Assembly: GCA_964525785.1 (NCBI GenBank)
Contig: CAZGIX010000048.1
Coordinates: forward strand, 1-26,945
Direction: 5' to 3'
Length of the DNA stretch: 26,945 nucleotides
From: JAQBDA01 sp964525785
GTDB taxonomy: Bacteria > Chloroflexota > Anaerolineae > Anaerolineales > UBA4823
Under the pieces are notes generated by a model. That model saw only the letters and a list, made by a program, of their open reading frames with translations. It was not told the DNA's origin and did not search any database. Each line of letters starts with the position of its first letter. The first letter of the stretch is position 1. A program made the translations under genes and the position numbers. Positions 7,081 to 14,719 of this stretch are shown here, in pieces.

Positions 7081-7940
7081 CCAGGTCCCGTCTCTACCGG
7101 TCTGTCCGGGTCGGTAATCCATTCGCTCCATGAGCCAGCATATAGTTTGGCATTTCCCAGTCCGGCGTGCGCCAGGGCCAGGTTGTTGATGGTTGCGGTT
7201 ACCCCCGACCCGCAGTAGAATACAGCACGCTCTGCTGGAGTCTTGTCAAGTAATCCCTCAAATCGTTTTCGCAATGCCTGCGGTGAAAGGAACAGACCAT
7301 CGACCCCAAGATTTTCGGCGAACGGCGCTGAGATCGCCCCAGGGATATGTCCGGCAACCGGATCGATCGTCTCGTTCTCCCCCCTGTAGCGGTCGGCACT
7401 GCGCGAATCGAATAAACGATAAGCGGGATCGATGCGCAGGCGCTCCACTTCCGCTGCGCCAACCAGCAATTCAGATTGGAGCACCGGCTGAAAGGTGCGC
7501 GGTGCGCGCCTCTCCTCCCCCAGCCGTACTGGCAGTCCCGCCGTGGACCACGACCTCCAACCGCCATCCAGCACTGCCGCTGCATTGTGACCCGACCAGC
7601 GCAGCGTCCACCACAGGCGGGCGGCTGTCCCCAATCCGATCCCAGGCCAATCATCGTAAGCCACCACCTGAACTTCACTATCGACACCCCAACCTGAGAA
7701 TTTCTGGACCAGTTGATCGATTGTAGGCAGCGGGTGCCGCCCGGTCACGCCCGGGATCACACGCGCACACAAGTCTTCATCCAGATGAGCATAGACCGCA
7801 CCGGGGATATGTGACACCAGGTAATCCTTTCGACCGCGCTCTGCATCTCCCAGGGTAAAGCGGCAGTCAATAATCGCCCACTGTGGATCGTCCAGATGAG
7901 CAGACAGCTCGTCCGCCGAGATCAAGGTTGTATATGGCAT
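7077..7940 (-). CDS. sseA: 3-mercaptopyruvate/thiosulfate sulfurtransferase (287 aa)
   Basis: Cytosolic two-domain rhodanese that transfers sulfane sulfur to a thiol acceptor or cyanide. The N-terminal domain (about 5-135) is inactive. The C-terminal domain (about 155-287) has the active loop C-G-S-G-V-T-A with Cys243. This loop type (C-G-S/T-G-V-T-A) marks 3-mercaptopyruvate sulfurtransferases, whereas thiosulfate-preferring rhodaneses have C-R-K-G-V-T. Other family marks are the D-C-R-F after the first strand, H-I-P-G-A (both domains) and G-S-W-S-E-W near the end. The length is normal. GAGGA about 7 nt upstream supports the ATG. It is monocistronic and divergent from the GH13 gene. Confidence 0.93.
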   Translation of the reverse strand: MPYTTLISADELSAHLDDPQWAIIDCRFTLGDAERGRKDYLVSHIPGAVYAHLDEDLCARVIPGVTGRHPLPTIDQLVQKFSGWGVDSEVQVVAYDDWPGIGLGTAARLWWTLRWSGHNAAAVLDGGWRSWSTAGLPVRLGEERRAPRTFQPVLQSELLVGAAEVERLRIDPAYRLFDSRSADRYRGENETIDPVAGHIPGAISAPFAENLGVDGLFLSPQALRKRFEGLLDKTPAERAVFYCGSGVTATINNLALAHAGLGNAKLYAGSWSEWITDPDRPVETGPG

Positions 7941-8068
7941 GGTCAGTTCCTCACTGCTCTAGAGCTTAACCTAGTTTAACACCCCCACTAAGAGCGGTCA
8001 ACCATCCATACAATGATAAAATAATCCCTACCGCACCACTAACCATTCCCCGCCTTGGGAGTCTGTTT

Positions 8069-11000
8069 ATGATCATTAAACCAGCCCGTCCTCAACGGCA
8101 TGTCTGCATGGAGTTTCACGTTTCGCGCGCCGCTCGCGACTACTACCAATTTGATGAAACGCTCTTTTCTTTGACCGGTAACGTGATCTTCGCCAATTTC
8201 CACGCTGCCCGCACCTTTGCTCAGAGGATGAACCAGCGCCGCGATCTGGTCAACTACCCGGAACGAGCGGTGCGCGCCGGGCAGATCAATGCCATGGGGC
8301 TGATCGACGAAATCCTGCATTACACGATTGCAGCTTACCGGCAGCAGCGCAATCCCCTTGTAGTGGGCCAGGCATTAGATTGGTTAACGGATCAGGTAGG
8401 GGAAGAGCAGGTCAATAAGGCAGTGTGGAAATTCTGCCAGGAGTTCCCACCGGTCGCAGTCTACCGGAAAGAGATCAGCCTGGACAACTACCTCAGCGGA
8501 GCGACGGACGGGGTGCCTCATCGCCAGGTGGTGCTCGAAGAAATGATCATGCTGTGGCTGGCGAACGCCAACCCGGCATTTGCTCCGTATTACGAACTGT
8601 TCGATGATACCGCTCTCAAGCAAGAAACCGCTTACAACGCCATCATCGCCAGTCTGCACGATTTCTTCGATACCCAACCCACGTTCGGTCCGGATAACCA
8701 GAATCTGCTTGACATGCTGCGCAGCCCGGCGCTGGCCGCGCCGCACTCGCTGTTCGCCCAGCTGGAATATATCCGCACTCGCTGGGCTACTCTGTTGGGC
8801 AGGTATCTCTACCGGCTGCTGACCAGCCTGGACTTGATCAAAGAAGAGGAAAAAGCCACTTTCTTTGGGCCTGGTCCGGCACGCGTGTACGAGTTTGCCG
8901 GGATGGAACTGGAGCTGGAGAAATTCAGTCCCGACCGGGACTGGATGCCCAGCTGCGTGCTGATTGCAAAAAATGCTTACGTGTGGATGGACCAGCTCTC
9001 AAAAAAATATGAACGCTCGATCACCACGCTGGATCAAATCCCCGATGAAGAGCTCGAAATCCTGGCACGCTATGGCTTCACCGGGCTGTGGTTGATCGGG
9101 CTTTGGGAGCGCAGCCCTGCCTCCAAGCGCATCAAGCAATTACGCGGCAATCCGGAAGCAGTTGCATCTGCCTATTCCTTGTTCGCTTACGATATCGCTG
9201 CTGACCTGGGGGGAGAGGCAGCCTACCAGGTGCTGCGTGACCGTGCCTGGAAATACGGAATACGGCTGGCCTCTGATATGGTTCCCAACCATATGGGGAT
9301 AGACTCGCGCTGGGTGATCGAACACCCAAACTGGTTCGTCTCTCTAGATTATAGTCCTTTCCCTTCGTATACGTTTAACGGACCAAACTTATCCTGGGAT
9401 GGGCGGGTTGGGCTCTACCTGGAGGACCATTATTACGACAACAGCGACGCGGCGGTGGTGTTCAAGCGGGTTGACTTCTGGAGCGGTCAGGAGAAATACA
9501 TCTACCACGGAAACGACGGCACTTCATTCCCCTGGAACGATACCGCCCAGCTTGATTATCTCAAAGCCGAAGTGCGCGAGGCCGTGATCCAGACCATCCT
9601 GCATGTGGCGCGCAAGTTCCACATCATCCGCTTCGACGCCGCCATGACCCTGGCCAAGAAGCATTACCAGCGCCTGTGGTATCCGGAACCCGGCAGTGGT
9701 GGTGATATCCCCTCCCGCTCCGAATATGGTTTGACGCGCGAGCAGTTCGATGCTGTTATGCCGCTCGAGTTCTGGCGCGAGGTGGTCGACCGGGTGGCTC
9801 AAGAGCAGCCCGATACCCTGCTGCTGGCAGAGGCCTTCTGGCTGATGGAAGGATATTTTGTCCGCTCCCTGGGAATGCACAGGGTATACAACAGCGCCTT
9901 TATGAATATGCTGCGCGATGAGAAGAACCAGGAATACCGGTTGGTGATCAAGAACACGTTGGAGTTCGACCCGCAGATTCTCAAGCGCTATGTTAATTTC
10001 ATGAACAATCCTGATGAACGCACAGCGGTAGACCAGTTCGGCAAAGGAGACAAGTATTTTGGGACGTGTGCCATGATGGCAACCTTGCCGGGGCTGCCGA
10101 TGTTCGGGCATGGGCAGATCGAGGGCTTCACTGAGAAATACGGCATGGAATACCGCAAGGCATACTGGGATGAAGCCGTGGACAATTACCTGGTCGAACG
10201 CCACCAGCGCGAGATCTTCCCACTGCTGCGCAAACGCTACATATTCGCTGAGGCCCAAGATTTCCTCTTGTACGATTTCTACACAGCTGATGGCTATGTC
10301 AATGAAGATGTATACGCCTATTCCAACTGCTCCGGAGAGGAACGGGCTCTGGTGGTGTATCACAATAAATTCGCCTCCGCCCAAGGCTGGATTCGCATCT
10401 CGTCAGCATACCCGGTCAAGTCCGGAAATGGCGATGAAAAGACCCTCGTACAGCGCACGCTTGGGGAAGGTTTAGGGCTGCAGCATGATGGACGGTACTA
10501 TACCATCTTCCGCGACTCGATATCAGGACTCGAGTATATCCGCAACAGCCAGGAGCTGCATGACCAGGGTTTGTACGTCGAGCTGGACGCCTACAAATAC
10601 CATGTTTTTATAGACTTCCGGGAGGTCGAAGACAACGATTGGCGCCAATACGCCCACCTGGCAAGCTATCTGGGCGGGCGCGGGGTGCCAGATATCGAAG
10701 AAGCTCTCAAGGAGATCTTTCTGCAAACTGTTCACACCCCCTTCCGAGAGCTGGTCAATGCCGGTCAGATTAGATGGCTGATCGACCACCGCGCCGGCGT
10801 AGACATTTATCCGGAAGCTGACCTGGAGCCGGTGCTGGACGAAGTGGAAGAGAAAGCCCGCCTGCTGCTGACGCAGATCGTGGAATTCATCGATGGCAGC
10901 GGTAATCCGCAGCTGGTGGCCCGCCTGATTCGCCAGGACATCCTGGCGCTGCTCAAGGTAGGAAAGCTTGAGGAGAATATCGGCCAACCAGTTAAGCGCA

Positions 11001-11617
11001 AAATAAAGGCTGCGTTAGATTACCTGGCATCCGGCACAGAAGGCTCGCCGGGCAGCGCCCTGCTGGCAGGCGATGCGTCTATCTGGGGCACGCTGCTGGG
11101 CTGGTTGTTTACACGCCGCCTGGGGAGTATGCTGGATAAGCTGGATGGTGCAGAGATCAGCCGGGCCTGGATCGATGAATGGCTGCTGGGCAAGCTGCTC
11201 GGGCAGGCATTCAGGGATTTAGGCATTGACGAATCCAGAGCACAGAAAATGGTCGCTACGATCAAGCTGCTGATCACTCACCAGGATTGGCTGCCGCAGT
11301 TCAGGATAAGTAAGAGGACTGAGATACGGCAGTCAGCTTTCAAGGCGCTGCAGGGCTGGCTGGAGGACGGCGACGTGCAGCGCTGGCTGGGAGTCAACCG
11401 CTACCAAGGCGTCCTGTGGTTCAATAAAGAAGCCCTCGATGAGTGGCTGTGGTGGATGGTTACCGCCCAGGCTCTGCAGACAGCGGCGGAGGAGCAGGCA
11501 GGCGAGGCGATCGAGAATAGTCTGCTGGCATGCCGCGCAGTCATCCAGGAGCTGCAGGATGCCGCGGCTGATTCGGGCTACCAGGTGGAGAAGTTGTTAG
11601 AGGGGATCAGACAGTGA
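8069..11617 (+). CDS. Long GH13 alpha-amylase-family protein (1182 aa)
   Basis: A cytosolic (no signal peptide) protein with a central GH13 TIM barrel at about residues 300-770. Region I is D-M-V-P-N-H (403-408), region II is I-I-R-F-D-A-A-M-T with the nucleophile Asp523, and region III is L-L-L-A-E-A-F with the acid/base Glu588. Region IV reads F-M-N-N-P-D-E. The third Asp (649) is present, but the usual N-H-D is replaced by N-N-P-D. The N-terminal 300 residues (N-V-I-F-A-N-F-H-A-A-R and G-Q-I-N-A-M-G-L-I-D-E-I) and the mostly helical C-terminal 310 residues match no fold I can name. I recall similar proteins as unassigned amylases in Chloroflexota and Acidobacteria. GGGAG 7 nt upstream supports the ATG. 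The glgC, malQ and GH57 context points to internal alpha-glucan. The reaction is unknown. Confidence 0.88.
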   Translation: MIIKPARPQRHVCMEFHVSRAARDYYQFDETLFSLTGNVIFANFHAARTFAQRMNQRRDLVNYPERAVRAGQINAMGLIDEILHYTIAAYRQQRNPLVVGQALDWLTDQVGEEQVNKAVWKFCQEFPPVAVYRKEISLDNYLSGATDGVPHRQVVLEEMIMLWLANANPAFAPYYELFDDTALKQETAYNAIIASLHDFFDTQPTFGPDNQNLLDMLRSPALAAPHSLFAQLEYIRTRWATLLGRYLYRLLTSLDLIKEEEKATFFGPGPARVYEFAGMELELEKFSPDRDWMPSCVLIAKNAYVWMDQLSKKYERSITTLDQIPDEELEILARYGFTGLWLIGLWERSPASKRIKQLRGNPEAVASAYSLFAYDIAADLGGEAAYQVLRDRAWKYGIRLASDMVPNHMGIDSRWVIEHPNWFVSLDYSPFPSYTFNGPNLSWDGRVGLYLEDHYYDNSDAAVVFKRVDFWSGQEKYIYHGNDGTSFPWNDTAQLDYLKAEVREAVIQTILHVARKFHIIRFDAAMTLAKKHYQRLWYPEPGSGGDIPSRSEYGLTREQFDAVMPLEFWREVVDRVAQEQPDTLLLAEAFWLMEGYFVRSLGMHRVYNSAFMNMLRDEKNQEYRLVIKNTLEFDPQILKRYVNFMNNPDERTAVDQFGKGDKYFGTCAMMATLPGLPMFGHGQIEGFTEKYGMEYRKAYWDEAVDNYLVERHQREIFPLLRKRYIFAEAQDFLLYDFYTADGYVNEDVYAYSNCSGEERALVVYHNKFASAQGWIRISSAYPVKSGNGDEKTLVQRTLGEGLGLQHDGRYYTIFRDSISGLEYIRNSQELHDQGLYVELDAYKYHVFIDFREVEDNDWRQYAHLASYLGGRGVPDIEEALKEIFLQTVHTPFRELVNAGQIRWLIDHRAGVDIYPEADLEPVLDEVEEKARLLLTQIVEFIDGSGNPQLVARLIRQDILALLKVGKLEENIGQPVKRKIKAALDYLASGTEGSPGSALLAGDASIWGTLLGWLFTRRLGSMLDKLDGAEISRAWIDEWLLGKLLGQAFRDLGIDESRAQKMVATIKLLITHQDWLPQFRISKRTEIRQSAFKALQGWLEDGDVQRWLGVNRYQGVLWFNKEALDEWLWWMVTAQALQTAAEEQAGEAIENSLLACRAVIQELQDAAADSGYQVEKLLEGIRQ

Positions 11618-11694
11618 GTCCCGATCACCAATAGAGAGCAGGTTACAAGCAGGGTAATTCACCCACGGCCGTAGAGAACAGGTAAATGGGTCGG

Positions 11695-13125
11695 TTAATC
11701 CCCCGCCACCAGACGCCCGTCGAGGACCAATCGGTGCAGATGCTGGCGGAAGACGCGATCGGCGCGCAGCCCCGAGCGCAGGCTGTAGATCTTGGCCAGA
11801 TCGTGCAAGAGATAAGGCTCCAAATCGACGCCAGTTGCCAGTCGGGTAAGGCGTACTGCCTGGGCAGCATACGCCAGGATGTTGCGCGGCTCTATACGAT
11901 CAAAGTCGTCGAAGAACCAGCCGCAGGACGTATAGAATCGCTGCCTTTCGCGCTGTGCTTCCAGCAACATTTGGATCTGTACGATCTTGTCATCTGACAA
12001 GCACAAACCGGCGCACTCCATGATCAGCTCCTCAACCGGTATTTCTCCCAGCATTACATGGATGTAGCGATCGCGCAGCGACCACGGTTCGGCGATACAG
12101 CCTGCCAGGGATTGTTCGTACAGGTCATCAATGGCTGTAGACAGCCGCTCGATGGCATATCTTAGCTGGGGCTTCCAGCTTACGTCACCAGGTATGCAGG
12201 CGCAGGTGCCCAGCCAGCGTCCCAGCCCATGGTGGCAACTCCAAGAGGTATCCTCACGTAAGCTCACGCTGCGCCGCACCGGGTGCTCTTTCAGCCACAG
12301 CGCCGGATAAGTTGGGGTTAGCCCACAACGACGCCCTGCGCCGTTGAGCAGGTGCGCGAGGAACAGGTCGCGATGCGGCTGGTGGTGCCCGTACAGTTCA
12401 CCATCCGAGGCCAGCAGGAGAAGCTGGGGCTCCCCACGCTGGGATTTCTCGCCAAGGTACCGGGAAACAAGATCAGATGATGCGAATTGGTCGGCGTTGA
12501 TCGTCATCCCCGGATTGAAGCTGATCCCGCCGCTGAGTTCCTGGTGATAAAAAAAGCCAGTGATGCTACGCCCACCCGGTAAGGGAATCCTGTATGGCTC
12601 AGTTACATCCAGGTTATTATGATCGGCCTGCCAGGGAGCCAGGATGGTGAACTGGATGCCCTGGTCTGCCATAATCGATAACGTCTCCAGGTTGGCAGCA
12701 GTCTCGGGCAGCCACATACCCTGCGGTTTCCGTCCAAAGCGGTGCTCGAACTCGGCAATACCCCAGGCAATTTGGGTTACTTTATCGCGAGTCGAAGCCA
12801 GGGGCAAGATGGTGTGGTTATAGGATTGGGCTATTGCGTTGCCCACCCCAAAACGCCGGACATTCTCACCATCTTGTGCCTGGATCTTCGCGCAGGTAGC
12901 CGGATCGTACATGGACATCCATTGGTAAAGGGTTGGCCCGATATTGAAGCTGATACGGGCAAAATTACCCAACTCAGCATTTGGGCGGTAGCATTCAGAA
13001 AGGATGCGTTCGTTCCAGTTAGGGTAGGGAGCAGCCCCAGATTCCTGGGGGATTTCGCCGGTCAGGGGGTCTTCGCGCGGCGGCTGGTAAAAATGGGCGT
13101 GGATGCAATAAGTGCGCAAAGTCAT
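11695..13125 (-). CDS. GH57 glycoside hydrolase with DUF3536-like C-terminus (476 aa)
   Basis: A cytosolic GH57-family protein. It starts with H-A-H-F-Y-Q-P-P-R-E-D-P (region 1). The nucleophile is probably Glu141 in G-M-W-L-P-E-T-A, and the acid/base is probably Asp241 in A-S-D-G-E-L-Y-G-H-H. After the barrel, C-G-W-F-F-D-D (401-407) marks the start of a DUF3536-type domain, which here lasts only about 75 residues. Relatives I recall have a longer C-terminus (about 800 aa in total), so this is a short form. GH57 enzymes act on alpha-glucans (amylase, branching enzyme, 4-alpha-glucanotransferase), but this subgroup has no assigned reaction that I know. It is divergent from glgC, and its upstream region holds a promoter with a CRP/FNR-like site. 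Confidence 0.9.
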   Translation of the reverse strand: MTLRTYCIHAHFYQPPREDPLTGEIPQESGAAPYPNWNERILSECYRPNAELGNFARISFNIGPTLYQWMSMYDPATCAKIQAQDGENVRRFGVGNAIAQSYNHTILPLASTRDKVTQIAWGIAEFEHRFGRKPQGMWLPETAANLETLSIMADQGIQFTILAPWQADHNNLDVTEPYRIPLPGGRSITGFFYHQELSGGISFNPGMTINADQFASSDLVSRYLGEKSQRGEPQLLLLASDGELYGHHQPHRDLFLAHLLNGAGRRCGLTPTYPALWLKEHPVRRSVSLREDTSWSCHHGLGRWLGTCACIPGDVSWKPQLRYAIERLSTAIDDLYEQSLAGCIAEPWSLRDRYIHVMLGEIPVEELIMECAGLCLSDDKIVQIQMLLEAQRERQRFYTSCGWFFDDFDRIEPRNILAYAAQAVRLTRLATGVDLEPYLLHDLAKIYSLRSGLRADRVFRQHLHRLVLDGRLVAGD

Positions 13126-13155
13126 TCCGTGTTCAACGCAAATTACAGCCAGGAG

Positions 13156-13184
13156 AATATATCATTTTCGAGCATCTGTGATAA
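13156..13184 (-). promoter_or_regulatory. Predicted promoter of the GH57 gene
   Basis: On the minus strand, -35 TTATCA (13179-13184) and -10 TATATT (13156-13161) are separated by 17 bp. The predicted transcript start is near 13149-13150, giving a leader of about 25 nt. The -35 is a weak match to TTGACA, which fits a promoter that needs an activator. The neighbouring operator at 13184-13199 sits where a class II activator would bind. Confidence 0.5.
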
Positions 13185-13199
13185 GTGACGAACATCACA
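13184..13199. promoter_or_regulatory. CRP/FNR-family-like operator
   Basis: AGTGA (13184-13188), six bases, then TCACA (13195-13199). This matches 9 of 10 positions of the CRP half-site pattern TGTGA-N6-TCACA. An extra TGTGA lies at 13177-13181. The centre (13191.5) is about 42 bp upstream of the predicted GH57 transcript start. No CRP/FNR gene is in the window, and the exact pattern recognised by this organism's regulators is not known. Confidence 0.5.
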
Positions 13200-13401
13200 A
13201 CTTCGCTATAGGTTTATATAAAATCGAATTCGTTCAGCGGACCATCGGTCTCGTCAGATAATCCCCTTACCTGGTTAATCGTGTAAAATATGCTCGCGTT
13301 ACAGTTCTGATAATCTTCTAAGCAATTTATACACGCCACAGTGTGCACTCTGCCATCAAGGCGTAGTCCTGACAGCAAGGCAGAGACTATTGTAACACCA
13401 G

Positions 13402-13432
13402 TTGATAAGAAATTAGGTAATTTTGCTCTAAT
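13402..13432 (+). promoter_or_regulatory. Predicted promoter of glgC-malQ
   Basis: -35 TTGATA (13402-13407) and -10 TCTAAT (13427-13432) each match the consensus at five of six positions. The spacer of 19 bp is longer than ideal. The predicted start near 13439 gives a short leader of about 18 nt carrying AGGAG. Confidence 0.4.
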
Positions 13433-13456
13433 TTGACAAGAATGAGGAGCTAAAAC

Positions 13457-14719
13457 ATGAAGACTCGCGCCATCATCCTGGCGGGTGGAGAGGGCTCGCG
13501 ATTGGGGATCCTGACCGCCAAGCGCACCAAGCCTGCAGTCCCATTCGCCGGTAAATACCGCATAATCGATTTTCCTCTATCCAACTGCGTCAATTCCGGC
13601 TTCTTTGACGTGATGATCCTGGCACAGTATCGCCCGCACTCATTGATCGAACATATTGGGGCAGGCGGTCCCTGGGACTTGAACCGGGATTTCACCGGTG
13701 GTGTACGCATATTCATGCCCTACAAAGCACGCGGCGCATCCGATTGGTACCTGGGGACCGCAGATGCAGTGCAGCAGAATTTCCGCTTTATCAAGGCCGG
13801 TGATCCAGATCTGATCTTGATCCTGTCTGGGGATCATATTTACGAGATGAACTACGACGCCATGATGGCTTTTCACACCGACCATGACGCCGACCTCACC
13901 ATGGCAAGCTTCCGAGTGCCTGTGTCGGAGGCTTCGCGGTTCGGCATCCTAAGCGTTGGAGATGATTACCGAGTGGTCGATTTTGTTGAGAAACCTGCCA
14001 ATCCACCCTCCGACCTGGTGAATATGGGTGTCTACCTGTTCAACCGGGAGGTGCTGGATCCATTGCTGTGGGAAGACCACAAGAATGCCGAATCGTCCCA
14101 CGATTTCGGTAAAGATTTGATTCCATTAATGGTAAACCGAGGCTACCGGGTGTTTACGTTCCCCTTTACCGGCTATTGGGTGGATGTCGGGACGATCGAA
14201 TCGTATTGGCGAGCCCAGATGGATCTCCTGAAAGAACCACCGTCGATCAATTTGAACGACCGGTCCTGGATCATCCACACACGCACCGAAGAACGCCCAC
14301 CGGCGCGCATTACCCGTGGAGCGACGATCATTGACAGCATGATCACGAATGGTTGTGAGATCGCACCCGGCGCGCTGGTTGAGAACAGCATTCTCTCACC
14401 TGGGGTGCGGGTAGGCCCCGGCGCAGTGGTGCGTAAATCGGTGATCCTTTCCGATACCAGGATAGAAGCGGGCTGTATGGTGGAATGTGCGATTATCGAT
14501 AAAAAGGTTCATATTGAGGAAAAAGCCACTGTTGGCAGCAGCTATACGGGCGAAGGGCATCCGATTTCGATGATCGGCAAGAACAGCCAGGTGCCATCTG
14601 GAATGATGATCGAGGCTGGTGCAATTATCGCTACAGATGTCGTTCCATCCGATTACTCTTCAAACATTGTGCGCAGCGGAGAGTATATCCAAACCGAGAG
14701 GTTGGCATATGAAGTTTAA
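13457..14719 (+). CDS. glgC: Glucose-1-phosphate adenylyltransferase (420 aa)
   Basis: Makes ADP-glucose and pyrophosphate from ATP and glucose-1-phosphate, the committed step of bacterial glycogen synthesis. The N-terminal nucleotidyltransferase domain starts with I-L-A-G-G-E-G-S-R-L, followed by T-K-P-A-V-P-F-A-G-K-Y-R. The W-Y-L-G-T-A-D-A-V loop and the sugar-phosphate-binding F-V-E-K-P are present. Residues from about 290 on are a left-handed beta-helix (G-C-E-I-A-P-G-A-L-V, G-V-R-V-G-P-G-A-V-V). The length matches typical GlgC. AGGAG 8 nt upstream of the ATG is a strong ribosome site. Its last codons overlap the malQ start, so the two genes are translationally coupled. Confidence 0.96.
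   Translation: MKTRAIILAGGEGSRLGILTAKRTKPAVPFAGKYRIIDFPLSNCVNSGFFDVMILAQYRPHSLIEHIGAGGPWDLNRDFTGGVRIFMPYKARGASDWYLGTADAVQQNFRFIKAGDPDLILILSGDHIYEMNYDAMMAFHTDHDADLTMASFRVPVSEASRFGILSVGDDYRVVDFVEKPANPPSDLVNMGVYLFNREVLDPLLWEDHKNAESSHDFGKDLIPLMVNRGYRVFTFPFTGYWVDVGTIESYWRAQMDLLKEPPSINLNDRSWIIHTRTEERPPARITRGATIIDSMITNGCEIAPGALVENSILSPGVRVGPGAVVRKSVILSDTRIEAGCMVECAIIDKKVHIEEKATVGSSYTGEGHPISMIGKNSQVPSGMMIEAGAIIATDVVPSDYSSNIVRSGEYIQTERLAYEV

Larger units (their letters stand above)
13126..13456. other. Divergent control region between GH57 and glgC
   Basis: A 331-nt gene-free region. On the GH57 side are a promoter (13156-13184) and an overlapping CRP/FNR-like operator (13184-13199). On the glgC side are a promoter (13402-13432) and an AGGAG ribosome site (13444-13448). 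The middle (13200-13390) is moderately AT-rich. It contains GTGTAAAATATGC near 13283 and a CACAGTGTGCAC stretch near 13337, but I could not assign them a role. No conserved RNA structure was recognised. Confidence 0.55.

Noticed and set aside
7193..7726. 177-codon plus-strand frame opposite the sulfurtransferase gene
   Set aside because: Antisense shadow of an intact rhodanese gene. The translation is Pro/Arg-rich with no domain.
9524..10384. Long 286-codon minus-strand frame opposite the GH13 gene
   Set aside because: It lies wholly inside a well-supported gene with intact GH13 motifs. Its length follows from codon bias of the real strand.
11686..11997. 103-codon plus-strand frame at the end of the GH57 gene
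   Set aside because: It overlaps the GH57 C-terminus, has no ribosome site and no domain.
14619..14708. Extended N-terminus for malQ reading into glgC
   Set aside because: The extra 30 residues are not part of the amylomaltase family. The ATG at 14709 has a ribosome site and gives the standard start.
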